A DNA stretch of 64,000 nucleotides from Lithospermum erythrorhizon (Eukaryota; Streptophyta; Magnoliopsida; Boraginales; Boraginaceae). The stretch spans positions 424,059 through 488,058 of the forward strand of contig JADFUC010000250.1 of NCBI GenBank assembly GCA_019722365.1, given 5' to 3'. Shown here piece by piece: positions 1 through 10,759 of the stretch; the stretch's first letter is position 1, and each line of letters opens with the position of its first letter. The notes beneath the pieces are model-generated. The model worked only from the letters and a program-made list of their open reading frames with translations. It had not been told where the DNA came from and ran no database searches. A program made the position numbers and the translations under genes.

Positions 1-794
1 GGAGGCAGCGGCGTATGTTAATGTGTGCTCCAGGTGGCGATGTTTAGTTCTAGGAGAAAGTACAATTATGGTTGGATAACTAAATTTTTGAAATTAATTG
101 TGGTAGATTTGAGATTGATTATAAATATGATGAAATTTTGAGAAAATCTACAAGGGTACATGTATTAGAAAATACAATAAAATTTCAAATTAAAGGCATT
201 TCTTAAGTTTCAAAAATTAATTTTCATATTTGTTCAACAATTTCCATATGAGTTCATCCGAAAATAGATCGATATGAGGCTCATCATGATGAAAGTGCCA
301 ACAACTTGATCCCACTTTATAGAGCTATGATGAACCTTTACAATACAATCATGAATGTAGCACAAAATCAGTGATAGGAAAAAATAAGTATGTTATTTTG
401 ATAAAATGTGTCGAGCAGACCCATTAGCCCCGAGATATAATATGTTGTGCTTATTTTTTCTAGTTTAGATTGATATTGTTGCTTGTTTGTACTCATACTC
501 AAGCTAGACCTGCATATAATGGAATATGGTGGAGTCTCGGAGGAGTCGCGTAAAATTTGGACGTAAAACATCTTTATGACAGTCTCTAAAATTCTTTTGT
601 GTTCTTTAGTTTCTGTTTTTGTATAATTTATCAAATAATTATAATAATTCATAATTAATAATAGTTAATAATTAATGCTAGTGAATTAATTATTATTAAA
701 TAATTTACTAAATAATTAATAATTAATGTAATTAATAATTAACAATTAACCTAATTATTAATTAACATAATTAATAATTATTCAACGTAATTAA
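1..794. other. AT-rich intergenic DNA, no gene seen
   Basis: No coding signal is recognised here. From about 655 the sequence becomes simple AT-rich DNA built from TAATTAATAATTAA-like words, and this resumes after the MITE at 795-1044. The short open frame at 368-652 on the minus strand has no recognisable motif and no gene context, so it is not called. Confidence 0.6.
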
Positions 795-1044
795 TACTCC
801 CTCCGTTTCTAAAAGATTGTCCAGTTTTGACTTTTTCATAATTGAACTTTGACCTTAAATATTTTTGTTTGTGTTGTATAATATTTGATGAAAAATATAT
901 CAATGGAAAGAGTTTAAAATATATTTTTATTGATATATTTTTCATAAAATATTATACAATGAGCAAAATATCTACGGTAGAAGTTCGATTGTAAGAAAAA
1001 ATTAAAGTCAAATTAGACAATCTTTTTAGGGCAGAGAGGAATAA
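795..1044. mobile_element. Stowaway-type MITE
   Basis: The element starts TA-CTCCCTCCGTTTCTAAAAG and ends with the near-complementary CTTTTTAGGGCAGAGAGGAATA, so its termini form a long imperfect inverted repeat flanked by TA. CTCCCTCCGT is the hallmark terminus of Stowaway MITEs, which are mobilised by mariner-like transposases. The whole 250-bp body is self-complementary (for example TATAATATTTGATGAAAAAT near 880 and its complement near 945). It sits inside low-complexity AT DNA and carries no gene. The right terminus has several substitutions, so this is an old copy. Confidence 0.8.
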
Positions 1045-1240
1045 TTAGATTTGATTATTATTTATTTAATAATTGTTTTTTATTATTACTTATTTAATAA
1101 TTAATAATTATTTCTTATTAATAATTAATTATTAATTAATAAAAGAAAAAAATTAATCTGTCAATTAATAATTATTTAACTCATCTGTTAGCGAGCATAC
1201 TCAGTATGTATTGGTAAGGTTACCCGTTGACATGCTCGTT
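1045..1240. repeat. Low-complexity TAATTAAT-rich tract
   Basis: Simple AT-rich repeats dominated by TTAATAATTA words extend the same tract that precedes the MITE. No gene is seen. At the right edge a short inverted pair (CGAGCATAC near 1191 and CATGCTCG near 1231) lies just before the LTR. Confidence 0.6.
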
Positions 1241-3854
1241 TGTAACCCGTTACGAAAAAAAAAATTTATTTTTCGGTCGGCGGTGGGACCCGGGGATAGT
1301 ATAAATAATTTCGATGATAATATTATTCATCCTGGCAATTACATTTATAATTTAGTAGTTTTTTGCCATGGAATATTTTATCTTTGGAATGGTTAAGTGG
1401 AGATTTAAATACGATAAGCGGAGAAATTAGCGAGAAACGGCAAAATTTCAATTACAAATATCTAGTCAAAACATCTTCCACATCATCATTTGAGTTCATC
1501 TTCTTCCTTTTTCCTCATAGGGCCGAGATTAAGCCCTTCCCCTTAAAAAAAATTTCATTTCGATTTCTCTCTTCGATTAGGCGCTTTCGAAACTCAAGAT
1601 CGTTTGTAGAATATCGTTCTCCCATCATTCTCTTCGAGTTAAGGTATGAAAGTTCAGAATCTTTTGAGATATTTCTTGAGTTTTGACATGGTTGACTTTT
1701 AGTTGACTTTCATAATTCAATTTTATGATGAATCTTAGTTGGTTATGGGTTCTGTGGCATTATATAAGTAGTTAATTCATGATTTAAGAAGTCGTTTGAG
1801 GATATTATGTGACTGGAGTTGACTTTTTAGGTTTCGTTGACTTTTGGGTTGATATTTTCTAAGACATTAAATGTGTAGGAGGGATTTTAGGGCCTTGTGT
1901 AGCTATTGTGATGTTAAATTGGTGATTAAAATTGATTAAAAGAAGTTATGTGTCGAAAAGTGTTAATTTCAAGTTGAGTTATAATTGATATTTAGGATAT
2001 AGATTGTTAATTATAGACACGTTGATTAACTAGAATGACTTATAAGTCGATTCGTAATGAGAAATGATAAGATGGAATTTAGCGGGGAATCGGTGGAGTT
2101 GTGTCCGATGAGATTATAATTGACCGTTTATCCGTCATGTTAGGCTGTTTAGAGATAGTTCCCCCAGAGTTGGTTATGTATCTTCTAGAAACGCCGGAGT
2201 ATAGTAATAGGTGTTGATTATAATTTACAGGTGTTTTTAGGCGTTGATCGTGAAAAAGGGCAATTCCTTGATTGTCTTTCGAAGGTTTTGCGGTAGCTAG
2301 CGAGGCGGGTCTTATCTCACGGGTGTTGCTGCGTGCTGCTTTCGCTGTGTGAACATGTTATTGTATGATATGATTATGTGAGATGATATACATGTTATTA
2401 TGATATGATTATGTGAAATGATATACATGTTGTGTGTTATGATTCGTGAGGGAATGATATACATGTAATTGTTATATGATTATGTGATTATATTACGTGG
2501 CATTGGTGCTTGAGGTAGTAATAGCTTGAACTCCCGACTTATATTCGATTTACGTGGCTTTGTCGGCACTTATGATTTAATGGCCTTAGCCGGCACCTGA
2601 TTCTACTTCTTGTCGGCGGTGTGTTTGACTTCGATTGAATGTTTAGTGTGTGGATATTGTTTGGGAGTAGAGTAGGCGATTATTGAGGCGTGGTTAGAGT
2701 TATGTATGACTTGAGGTGACTTGAGTATGAGGATTTGACCTATGTTGGGATGATTAGGGGTTAGACTACCCTTTCCCCTTCAGGATATGCGACGATATGT
2801 GCCTTATACTTATTATAAGTGCGGTGTGCCTTATACTTAGTGTATAAGTCTGATTGTGCCTTATCTTTAGTGTATAAGAGCGATTGTGCACTTATACTTA
2901 GTGTATAAGTGCGGTGTGCCTTATACTTAGTGTATGAGGCGTGTGCCTTGTACTTAGTGTATGGTCGTGTGCCTTATACTTTGTACATAAGTGCGATTGT
3001 GCCTTATACTTTGTGTATAAGTGCGGTTTGGCCTTGCTCTTGCGGTATAAGTGCGGGGTGATTGATGATTAGTCAATTCCTGCGGGTAGGCAGTTAGTAT
3101 ATGCGCATTAGGGGTTGGTATCTTGGTGGGGGATATGAGAGATGGAGGTTTGATGACTAGAGTTTAGTAAAGTAATTGAGTCTATTCAGTTTCTAACTTT
3201 GCGGAATTTGTGTGCTTCTTTGAAACCTTACATTATATCTTACGTGTATTATGCGAGGATTTTCTGGAATTATGTTGTATGACCTTTTAGGTAGTCACGA
3301 ATGTATGTATTTTATTCATATTTGACTATTATATTATTGATTGACTCGTCCGTATGGTAAGGATTCCTTTGTGTTAAGTTTCACTAAGCCTCGCCCGGCT
3401 ACGCCCACACCGCATTGGGCGGCATTCATTTGTGCAGGTTGTGACGTGATTGAGCAAGAGGCATTTGAGGATTTTGTTCAGGTGGCTAAGTGAGCATCCG
3501 GGTGGCGGAGGATCCTCACAATCTGATTTTGATGTGTTGTATTTTCCTTTTGAAAACTTTAGCCTTGTGTTTGTTGTCATTTGTATTCAGATACATTATG
3601 TATCATCTTTTGTAGCCTTGCCGGCATTACTTTATTTTTTGGGATATGTTGTCGCCCATCCCTTCACTCTATATGGGTTGGTCGTTTCGATGTCGGTGAT
3701 GGATTATAAATTTTGTTTGGTTGGGAAACTTAATTGTGATCACATTTTTTGGATGAAGCAATTTTGTTTTTAAGCTAATTAGATCCATCGGTTTGGTGAC
3801 TCTGGTGTTCGGATTTTAATGACTCTCACCGAGGCGGCCGACTGAATGTTCTAC
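1241..3854 (+). mobile_element. LARD-like LTR, copy A (probable solo LTR)
   Basis: The sequence begins TGTAACCCGTTACG and is collinear with three other copies in the window (11573-14142 on plus; 62499-58633 and 56697-52904 on minus). Shared blocks include the A/T run followed by TTTTTCGGTCGG, the GTTGACTTTTAGTTGACTTT segment, the hairpin array at 2790-3060 and the closing GGTTTGGTGACTC segment near 3793. No gag or pol motif is visible, so it is LTR only. The right boundary is approximate: it is set where similarity to copy B ends, and no matching target-site duplication was found. Short open frames at 1211-1686 and 3374-3773 are incidental. Confidence 0.72.
2790..3062 (+). repeat. Minisatellite of about 30 bp units, each a hairpin (copy A)
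   Basis: About nine tandem units of roughly 30 bp follow the pattern GTGCCTTATACTTAGTGTAT then AAGTGCGGT. In each, CTTATAC and GTATAAG form a 7-bp stem over a short loop (TTAGT, or TTTGT in later units). The units are degenerate: some stems have lost pairs (for example CTTGTAC with GTATGG). The same hairpin occurs in the other three LTR copies. Confidence 0.8.
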
Positions 3855-5605
3855 GTTTTGCATTCGAACTACTAACAGTTTTGTCCAAATATGACTTCAG
3901 TGTACGATATGTGCCTAATGCGATGTTGAACATACGTTATGTACGCTCGTTAGGAAAAAAGTGGAAAAATCCCCCCCTCGAAAATAACTGCCGGGGAAAT
4001 AGGCTCTTCCGTGAACCGTGATTCCGTGAACGCATATTTGTTTGACCTCACTCATACTTTTGCATAAATTAATAGAAATGCTTCTTTTTAAGTACTTGAT
4101 TGATATTTTTTTTGAAACCTACAATTAGGTGTTGGTGAACTGGATCATCAGAAAAATGTTGCATCCATTTGCTTCGTTTTTTACTTTCTCTCTTAAAATA
4201 TATAGATATCTTGATTTTTGTTTTAGAGTTAATCTAAGTTTTGGAGTGTAAAGCATGTTCTGTCACGTGAATGAATGTACTAGTTGTGATTCATTTTGGG
4301 ACCTCATCCTTTTTATATCCTTTTTTGATTTAACAACGAAAATAACATAATTTCATCTTTTTAAAGAGTCATTCGTTTAAGTGAGAATTGGACTGTAAAC
4401 AATTTTATCATTCTTGTGATAACAAAAAGGTTGTTGATGAATTGATAAGGTTTAAGTGTAGAAATTATCTACTATTTCTTATACGTTAGTAACGAGTTAT
4501 TTTGATTTATTTTATTATATTCAAAAGCTAGAGATGTAAGCAATTTTTTATTGATTTAACAAGAGGTGACTAATGGTGACACAAAGTGAAGTTATTTCAT
4601 ATTCCACGGAATGACGGAAAGATAAACTCTCAAGTAAGGAATTTCATGATGAGGCCAACAATCTACCATGAAATTTTGTTTTTATCAACTAAGATAAATA
4701 GGTATGGTAATGTGAGAAGATGACAAATGCAATGCCTCTTCTTTACCCTGCATGAATGGTCTCGTCACTCTAAACTTGATATTCCTTTGTTTTCTCCTTT
4801 TCCTTGTTTTCCACTAACATTATTGTAAAAACTTTCACATGGATCATTTCTGCTATCAGATATCGCCAACTATTTTTAGGATAGAACTACATGAATTAAT
4901 AATTTTTTTTCTTACCTTTGTGCTTGACAGACTCCACTAATAATCGCGACTATTTGTATTTTAATTTAATTGATAAGTTCAATTAATCACTTAAAAAATA
5001 CTATTTCGATTATAAATTAATCTTGTTCAAAGAAATATGTTTTAATGTTCAACATTTAGTCCAATGAGTGGAGGAACAAGGAGAGGGGAGGTCTTAACAA
5101 TATAATTTTACTATTAAAAAATAAAATTTTATCATTCATTTATTCGAAAATTAAGCTACGTCTCTAAATTTATAATATTTTTCTTTATTTATTTAATATT
5201 AGTTCCATTTCTCCTTATATAAAATTTATGGTTCCGTCATTGAGTGCAATATCCAATGGTTGAATCTTAAAAAAAAAAAACTCATAGTTCATTTGAATAA
5301 AAATCTCATAGTTCCTACAAGTATCACAAACTTATTCCTACTTGGGTTCAATGTACCAACATCCTCTCTTTTCCTCTTCATTTTATGGTGTTCTCCAAAA
5401 TAAACTTTTAACTATTTCTCTAATATCATATTTCAAGAATTGAGTAGTCTTGTTCATTAACTTGGTACATACATTTTGAGATTCCCAATTGAAAATTCAT
5501 AAAACCAAGGGATATGCTCATAGTAACTGGACTAGTTTCACTAGACGAGGAATGATATAGTGCAATATCTAGAAATCTTGTCCACTTTTTGTAGTCCCAC
5601 CCTTT
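3855..5605. other. Intergenic DNA upstream of the receptor-kinase gene
   Basis: No coding exon, RNA gene or clear transposon terminus was recognised in this AT-rich stretch. The last few hundred bases before 5734 must contain the promoter and 5' leader of the LysM receptor-like gene. A lone TTGAC word (W-box core) is present near 4925, which by itself is weak evidence. Confidence 0.5.
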
Positions 5606-5612
5606 TTATATG
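5606..5612 (+). promoter_or_regulatory. Possible TATA box of the LYK-type gene
   Basis: A TTTATATG word lies about 125 bases upstream of the first ATG of the receptor gene, a plausible spacing for a TATA element plus a short 5' leader. The call rests on position and sequence alone. Confidence 0.3.
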
Positions 5613-5733
5613 CCAAAAAATTTGTCCAAGATCCAACAACATTCATACCTGGCCTCTACATAGAGCAACTTTTCTGAATCCATCTTTTTGATATGCTCCA
5701 CAAGTGTCAGTGGTCCTGCAAAATCTACCAATT

Positions 5734-7824
5734 ATGATCAAGGTCATCAGTATTCGAAAACCGAAACAACTAACATTAGTTCTTGTTTTCTTAACTTGGT
5801 TGGTTGCTTCTGATGCTATAAGAGTAGGAGAAGACTTGTTGAGCTGTGAGGCGACGTCTGGAATTGCTTCCGGTTATCGTTGCAATGAGGAGACTGGATC
5901 ACAGGGCCAGTGCAACACTTTTGCTGTTTTGATCAGTAACTCTTACTACTCTTCTCTGAGTAATCTGAGTACCTATTTGGGAATTGACAGATTTGTGATT
6001 GCAGAAGCAAATGGTTTTTCTAGTGACACTGATTTTCTTCCTAGTGATCAGCCTTTTCTGATTCCAATTGAATGCAAGTGTGGAGGCACTTTCTTTGAAG
6101 CCAAGTTAGATAAAATCACAACTAAAGGTGAAAGCTTCTATCATATTGCAGAGTCACTTGAAGGGCTAACAACTTGCAAAGCAATTCGAGAAAAGAATCC
6201 GAGCATATCTCCATGGAATTTAGCCGAAAAGGCTCACTTGATTGTCCCCTTGAGATGTGCTTGTCCATCATCAGTTGATATCAGTCATAAGGCAACAACA
6301 AAGATCCTGATAACTTATCCTATTCAAGCTGGTGATACGATTGCTAATATCGCCAACAAATTCAATGCAACCCAAGAAAGTATAATCTTGAGTAGTAATA
6401 GAACAGGAGCAGATTTTAAGCCTAACAATATCTTACCATTCTCAACTGTCCTCATTCCTCTCGAGGGAAAGCCTGTTCTCGGATCACTAGCCAAACCACT
6501 TCATCCAAGTACTGGCCTTCCGTATACAGGCATCCCAACAACCCACGGACACAAGAGGAGGCCGGAAATGTGGAAGACGGGAATCTACATCGTTCTAAGT
6601 GGCGTTGCATTTGCTGTTAGCTCAGCCATCGCAGCAGCGTTCTTGATCATTCAATGGAGGAAGAAAAAAACTGTTGATTTCTGCAAGACTCAAGATTTGG
6701 AGATGCAGCAGCTTAGCTTGAGCGTGAGGACAATAAGCGATAAGAAAGTATCATTCGAGGGCTCTCAAGACGCCCTTGATGGTCAGATTCTCGACACTAC
6801 ACCTCACAAGATGATGGTTGAAACTTATACTATTGAACAGCTGAAGAAAGCAACTGAGGACTTCAGTTCTGCTAACCTCATTGAGGGTTCAGTATTCCAT
6901 GGTCGTTTAGATGGCAAAAATTTGGCAATAAAGCAAACTCAGGGCCATTTAATATCAAAAATCGACATGGGGTTGTTTTATGATGCAATTCACCACCACC
7001 CAAACATTATCAGGTTTTATGGTACTTGTGTGCCTGATGATGATACTGAATCATACATGATTCTTGAGTATGCCAAGAATGGATCATTAAAGGATTGGCT
7101 TCATGGAGGATTGGCAATGAAAAGCCACTTCATTGCATCATGCTACTGTTTCTTAACATGGAACCAAAGGCTAAAGATATGTCTAGATATCGCCACGGCC
7201 TTGCAATTTATGCATCATATCATGAGTCCTGGTTATGTTCACAGGAACATCAAGAGCCGAAACATATTCCTCGACGAAGAATTCAATGCCAAAGTTGGCA
7301 ATTTCGGAATGGCTAGGTGTGTTGAAGATGAGGCAGCCTCAGAGGATCAAGATTGTCACTCAACAAGCCAGCTTGCATCCTGGAGTAGAGGATACTTGGC
7401 ACCTGAGTATCTCCATCATGGTGTGATTTCTCCAGGCCTCGATATTTTCGCGTATGGCGTTGTCTTGCTTGAGATCTTATCAGGCAGAACAGCCATAACA
7501 TGGGCCAATGAAAAAGGCGAAAAGAATGTCCGGTTGTCCGAGAAAATTAAGGTTATTTTAGAGGCAGAGAAAGGTGATGAGTTGAGGCAATGGATGGATA
7601 ATGCAATAGGAGATAAATACTCAGTTGACACGGCAATAATGCTAGCTAATCTGGCTAGAGCTTGTGTAGAAGATGATCCATCTTTGAGACCAAATGCTGG
7701 AGAAGTAGTGGAAAGGTTATCAAGAGTTGTTGAAGATTTACCAGAAGGCAGTGATCAATTCATCATTAGTGAGAGTTCTTGCAAACCTTTGGTCATGGCA
7801 GCCTCAAATAATAATGACATATAG
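5734..7824 (+). CDS. LYK4/LYK5: LysM receptor-like pseudokinase, LYK4/LYK5 type
   Basis: Intronless gene for a 696-residue plasma-membrane receptor-like protein. A hydrophobic signal segment (about residues 12-28) is followed by an ectodomain with LysM repeats and paired CxC motifs (C114/C116 and C175/C177), the arrangement of plant LysM receptors that bind chitin-type N-acetylglucosamine oligomers. One transmembrane helix (about 283-307) precedes a juxtamembrane stretch and a protein-kinase fold. The kinase is degenerate: no glycine-rich loop is visible, the catalytic loop reads HRN instead of HRD (503-505), and DFG is NFG (523-525), although the LAIK lysine (400) and the APE motif remain. 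This matches LYK4/LYK5-type co-receptors, which in known plants partner with the active kinase CERK1; that role is inferred by family. The start is ATG 5734; the frame is open upstream to 5704 but only with GTG. A downstream terminator was not identified. Confidence 0.93.
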   Translation: MIKVISIRKPKQLTLVLVFLTWLVASDAIRVGEDLLSCEATSGIASGYRCNEETGSQGQCNTFAVLISNSYYSSLSNLSTYLGIDRFVIAEANGFSSDTDFLPSDQPFLIPIECKCGGTFFEAKLDKITTKGESFYHIAESLEGLTTCKAIREKNPSISPWNLAEKAHLIVPLRCACPSSVDISHKATTKILITYPIQAGDTIANIANKFNATQESIILSSNRTGADFKPNNILPFSTVLIPLEGKPVLGSLAKPLHPSTGLPYTGIPTTHGHKRRPEMWKTGIYIVLSGVAFAVSSAIAAAFLIIQWRKKKTVDFCKTQDLEMQQLSLSVRTISDKKVSFEGSQDALDGQILDTTPHKMMVETYTIEQLKKATEDFSSANLIEGSVFHGRLDGKNLAIKQTQGHLISKIDMGLFYDAIHHHPNIIRFYGTCVPDDDTESYMILEYAKNGSLKDWLHGGLAMKSHFIASCYCFLTWNQRLKICLDIATALQFMHHIMSPGYVHRNIKSRNIFLDEEFNAKVGNFGMARCVEDEAASEDQDCHSTSQLASWSRGYLAPEYLHHGVISPGLDIFAYGVVLLEILSGRTAITWANEKGEKNVRLSEKIKVILEAEKGDELRQWMDNAIGDKYSVDTAIMLANLARACVEDDPSLRPNAGEVVERLSRVVEDLPEGSDQFIISESSCKPLVMAASNNNDI

Positions 7825-8540
7825 AAAGTTTTACCATATTAGTACTATAAGATTCAGAAATAATAACTTTTATTTCTCTTGTATATCCCCATGATTTAAG
7901 TAGCTTTATTGAGCCTTTATAATATTAGTTCAATTGATGTATTGTAGTGGTGATGTTTTTAAATTTTCTGGTTTGTTATTCCCATCATCCACTGGATGAT
8001 CCACAAAAAGAAAGGCCAACAAACACTTGTATGTCAATATGTTAACAACATTGAAAAACTTGTTTGACTAAGATTAATTTAAAATATCATTGTGTTTTTT
8101 AAGTGATTAGTCAAATTCAAACATCCTAAACTGAGATGAGGTATCTTCGGGTTTGCGTACTTCCACGACGCCAGTATAAGGTACACAGTAAACTGGTGTT
8201 ACACTCCATACACGATTAGTTGTTGCATTTTAACAGAAAAACAACCATTCCTTCTTGAAGTACACGATCCATTTAGCAGTATCTTAATATTATTTCAATA
8301 TTCAAAACTTAACGACAAATCCTATTTCCACTCATCTAGACATACATGCACCTGCTGAAATAGGTACGATGATTCATTTTACGTCAATTATTTTTGTGCT
8401 AAAAAAACACCAACCTGTTTTCACGTGTGGATGCGTGGGAAATAATTACTCCCAGACTTTAACATATGAGAAATTTGGAAGACTATCATAAGTCAACTCA
8501 AGTTTTTAAAATCTAATACACTCTATAATTTTTTAACACG
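7825..8540. other. 3' flank of the receptor gene, no other gene
   Basis: AT-rich DNA follows the TAG stop. It must include the 3' untranslated region; AATAATAA near 7858 and similar words could serve for polyadenylation, but none is decisive. No second gene was recognised. Confidence 0.5.
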
Positions 8541-8559
8541 TATCACGCTTCCAAAATAT

Positions 8560-9010
8560 TAAAAATGCCCTCGACCTTCTTTTTCATATCTTTTTCTTCC
8601 GCGCATACAACCTTGCCTCCTTCCTTCCTTCTTCACCACTCTCGGCACCGCACTCACTGACGCCTTACTTACAGCTCCACCATGACGTGCCCTCTTTCCC
8701 CTCCCCACTCCCCGCCCCGTTGCCCGGCGCACTGCCCAGCACCTCCTCCTCTTCCGCTCGTTGAAAACCCATGACCCCACTCCCCTAAAGTACTACCCTA
8801 CAAAGCTCTTAATTGATGGTAGTGAAGTAAATGTTGAAGTTAGGGTTCAAAAATTTGGGGAGTGATTGTGGCCAGTGATGTTGGGAGGTTTTGGATATTG
8901 GGGGTGAAGGTGGTCGATGATGATGGTGGCAGTGATGTTGGTGGTTAGAGTTTCAAAAATTTGGGAAGGGGGGAGGTAAATGGTAGGAAGAAAGAAGAGA
9001 AGGAAGAAGA
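8560..9010. repeat. C-rich then G-rich arms, part of a TIR-type element relic
   Basis: A polypyrimidine/C-rich arm (8570-8800, many CCTCCTTCC-like words) is followed by a purine/G-rich arm (8860-9010, GGTGGTGGCAGTGATG-type words). The arms are roughly complementary in composition, and the layout resembles the C-rich and G-rich arms at 50290-50400 and 50850-50945. Open frames on both strands here (8559-8780, 8847-9119, 8961-9149) are products of this skewed composition. The element type is not resolved. Confidence 0.4.
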
Positions 9011-9124
9011 AGGTTTGATAATCTTCTGGTATTTTATAAAAAATAATGGTATTGTGACTAAGAATGCAGATGTCAACTACAGGAGAAAATGGGCCTTTCG
9101 CTTGGCAAAAAGTAAGCAATTTAT

Positions 9125-9780
9125 CCGAAAGTACAATGTTTTTATTTGATGTGAGACCTTGGTTTGTGTGTTTGAAGTAATGTGTTATTCTGATGAAAAA
9201 TTGGAATCTTCCTTTTTTATTTTTTCGAGAACGGCTAAAAAAACAACAGAATCAATGACGGTACCTTAGTAACGAAACCTATCATATAACTCAAGATGTC
9301 ATACGGCCATGCTTACTTGAGAAGGAAATTCCAACAATAAAAGAAAAATGGCCTTCTTGTAGTCGAATGTCTACAATTTATATTCAACAGGATAATGCGA
9401 GACCTCATATTGATCCATTAGATGATAAGTTTCTTGCAGTAGCACAAGGAGATGGTTTCGACATTCGATTGACTTGCCAAGCACTCTGGCGAATTTCCAA
9501 TGTACTTGACTTGGGATACTTTAGAGCTATCCAGTCGTTACAATATCGTGAAGCTCCAAAGACAATAGATGAGCTTGTATTAGCTGGGACAAAATCTTTT
9601 GAAAAGCTATCACCAAGTACTCTAAATCGTATTTTCTTAACTGTTCAAGAATGCATGATTGAAGTTATGAAATCTAAAGGGAGAAACAATTGCAAAATAC
9701 CTCATATGAAAAAGACCATTTAGAAAAAGAAGGTTGTCTTCCAATTACTCTATCATGTGATCATGGACTTTTGCGGGAAG
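9125..9780 (+). pseudogene. Mariner-like transposase relic (C-terminal part)
   Basis: The frame at 9367-9723 carries QDNARPHID, the block around the second catalytic aspartate of plant mariner-like (DD39D) transposases, then a degraded form of the following NVLDLGYFRAIQSLQ block. Upstream, GTLVTKP (about 9258) and IKEKWP (about 9340) are family motifs in other frames, so at least one frameshift and a stop lie between them. The asparagine/proline-rich block that normally precedes NVLDLG is replaced by ALWRIS, so a catalytic residue region is damaged. The relic is non-functional as it stands. Plant mariner elements are the source of transposase for Stowaway MITEs, which are present at 795, 18897 and about 19528. 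The N-terminal DNA-binding half is not seen. Confidence 0.8.
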
Positions 9781-10482
9781 TGGTAGATTATCTTGAATCC
9801 TAGAGGTTGTTGGGCTTCTGCAATGATGCGAATATGTGTTTCCTTTTTTGTGTTATGCTGCTACAATGTGTTGTAAATATATGGTCTATCTTCGGATCAT
9901 GGCTTTTTGTTTTGGTAAGAATGAACTTCGAAGTGTTTAATACTCCTTTTTGGATTATGACTATAAGATCATGACTATAAGATTAGTGTATTTAGATTTT
10001 GATCATGTGAAGGCGGTTATGAAGGTGCACAAGCTTACTGCTCCTTATATCATGACTTTGTAAATGTGGCAAAGGTGATAAATGTAATCATATTGCTTTT
10101 ATTATCATATTGTGATCATCTTACATTCTTACTCCTCCGATTCAATAAAAAATTGGGCTCCAAATGGCATGTGAAAATAGATTGATGATATTGTTATTTA
10201 TGAGTCAATTGCTACAAGCTAAATTCTTTATATTGTTTCTCAATCATTGTTTATTTACATTGTGTATTCAAATGATGGAAAATGGGATGCCTTTTGATCA
10301 TTTGGAACCACCCAAATTTGCATGGAACCGTGGAGATTATCCATGCTAGTATTGAGATGGGCGCTAATAGTGTTGAACTCTCTGTTTCACTTAGGATGAT
10401 AAAGAGGAAGAAACAGTGGTCGGGGGATTGACGGTAGCCGGATAATCAGCTTATTGTTTTTTGGCATTTATAATTCGGTATT
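9781..10482. other. Intergenic DNA, no gene seen
   Basis: AT-rich sequence between the mariner relic and the copia LTR. ORF fragments such as 10164-10349 show no recognisable domain. No tRNA, rRNA or transposon terminus was recognised. Confidence 0.5.
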
Positions 10483-10631
10483 TGTTATAAAAATCGAGTA
10501 TTTAATAGCTCAAACTAATACGATATTATTTTGTTGTTATTATTATTACTTATATTAGATAGACAGTAATGTAGAGAATGGAGTATAATATATGTAACAA
10601 AAGTAGGCAGGAGCTCATGAGTTTTACAACA
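10483..10631 (-). repeat. 3' LTR of copia-1 (internally deleted)
   Basis: Matches the 5' LTR at both ends (TTTAATAGCTCAAACTAATA block near 10502 and GAGTTTTACAACA at the end) but lacks about 110 bp of the middle present at 19252-19511. The sequence next to it at 10632-10642 is the polypurine tract on the minus strand. Confidence 0.85.
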
Positions 10632-10642
10632 CTCCCTCTTTG
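10632..10642 (-). other. Polypurine tract of copia-1
   Basis: On the minus strand this reads CAAAGAGGGAG and directly abuts TGTTGTAAAAC, the start of the 3' LTR. That is the expected position and composition of the plus-strand primer for reverse transcription. Confidence 0.75.
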
Positions 10643-10759
10643 AAATATTTTTGATTGCTTACTTGGGAACACATGTTGTCTCGTTAAAAACTTTATGAGA
10701 CAAAACTCAGTGGGACAAAAACCATCATAAGGAAAAGAAATTACAACCGTATTGCCCCA

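Noticed and set aside
2790..3062. Regularly spaced palindromic repeats resembling a CRISPR array
   Set aside because: The spacers are not unique sequences; whole units are tandem copies inside a plant LTR, with no cas-like gene.
1241..3975. GCTCGTT direct repeat at 1234-1240 and about 3952 as the target duplication of LTR copy A
   Set aside because: The right copy lies about 100 bp beyond the point where similarity to the other LTRs ends and is not preceded by the family terminus TTACA.
5704..5733. Upstream extension of the receptor-kinase frame with start at 5704
   Set aside because: The codon at 5704 is GTG. Plant nuclear genes start at ATG, and ATG 5734 leads directly into a signal-peptide-like sequence.
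8559..9149. Several open frames on both strands
   Set aside because: They arise from C-rich and G-rich skew, have low-complexity translations and overlap each other antisense.
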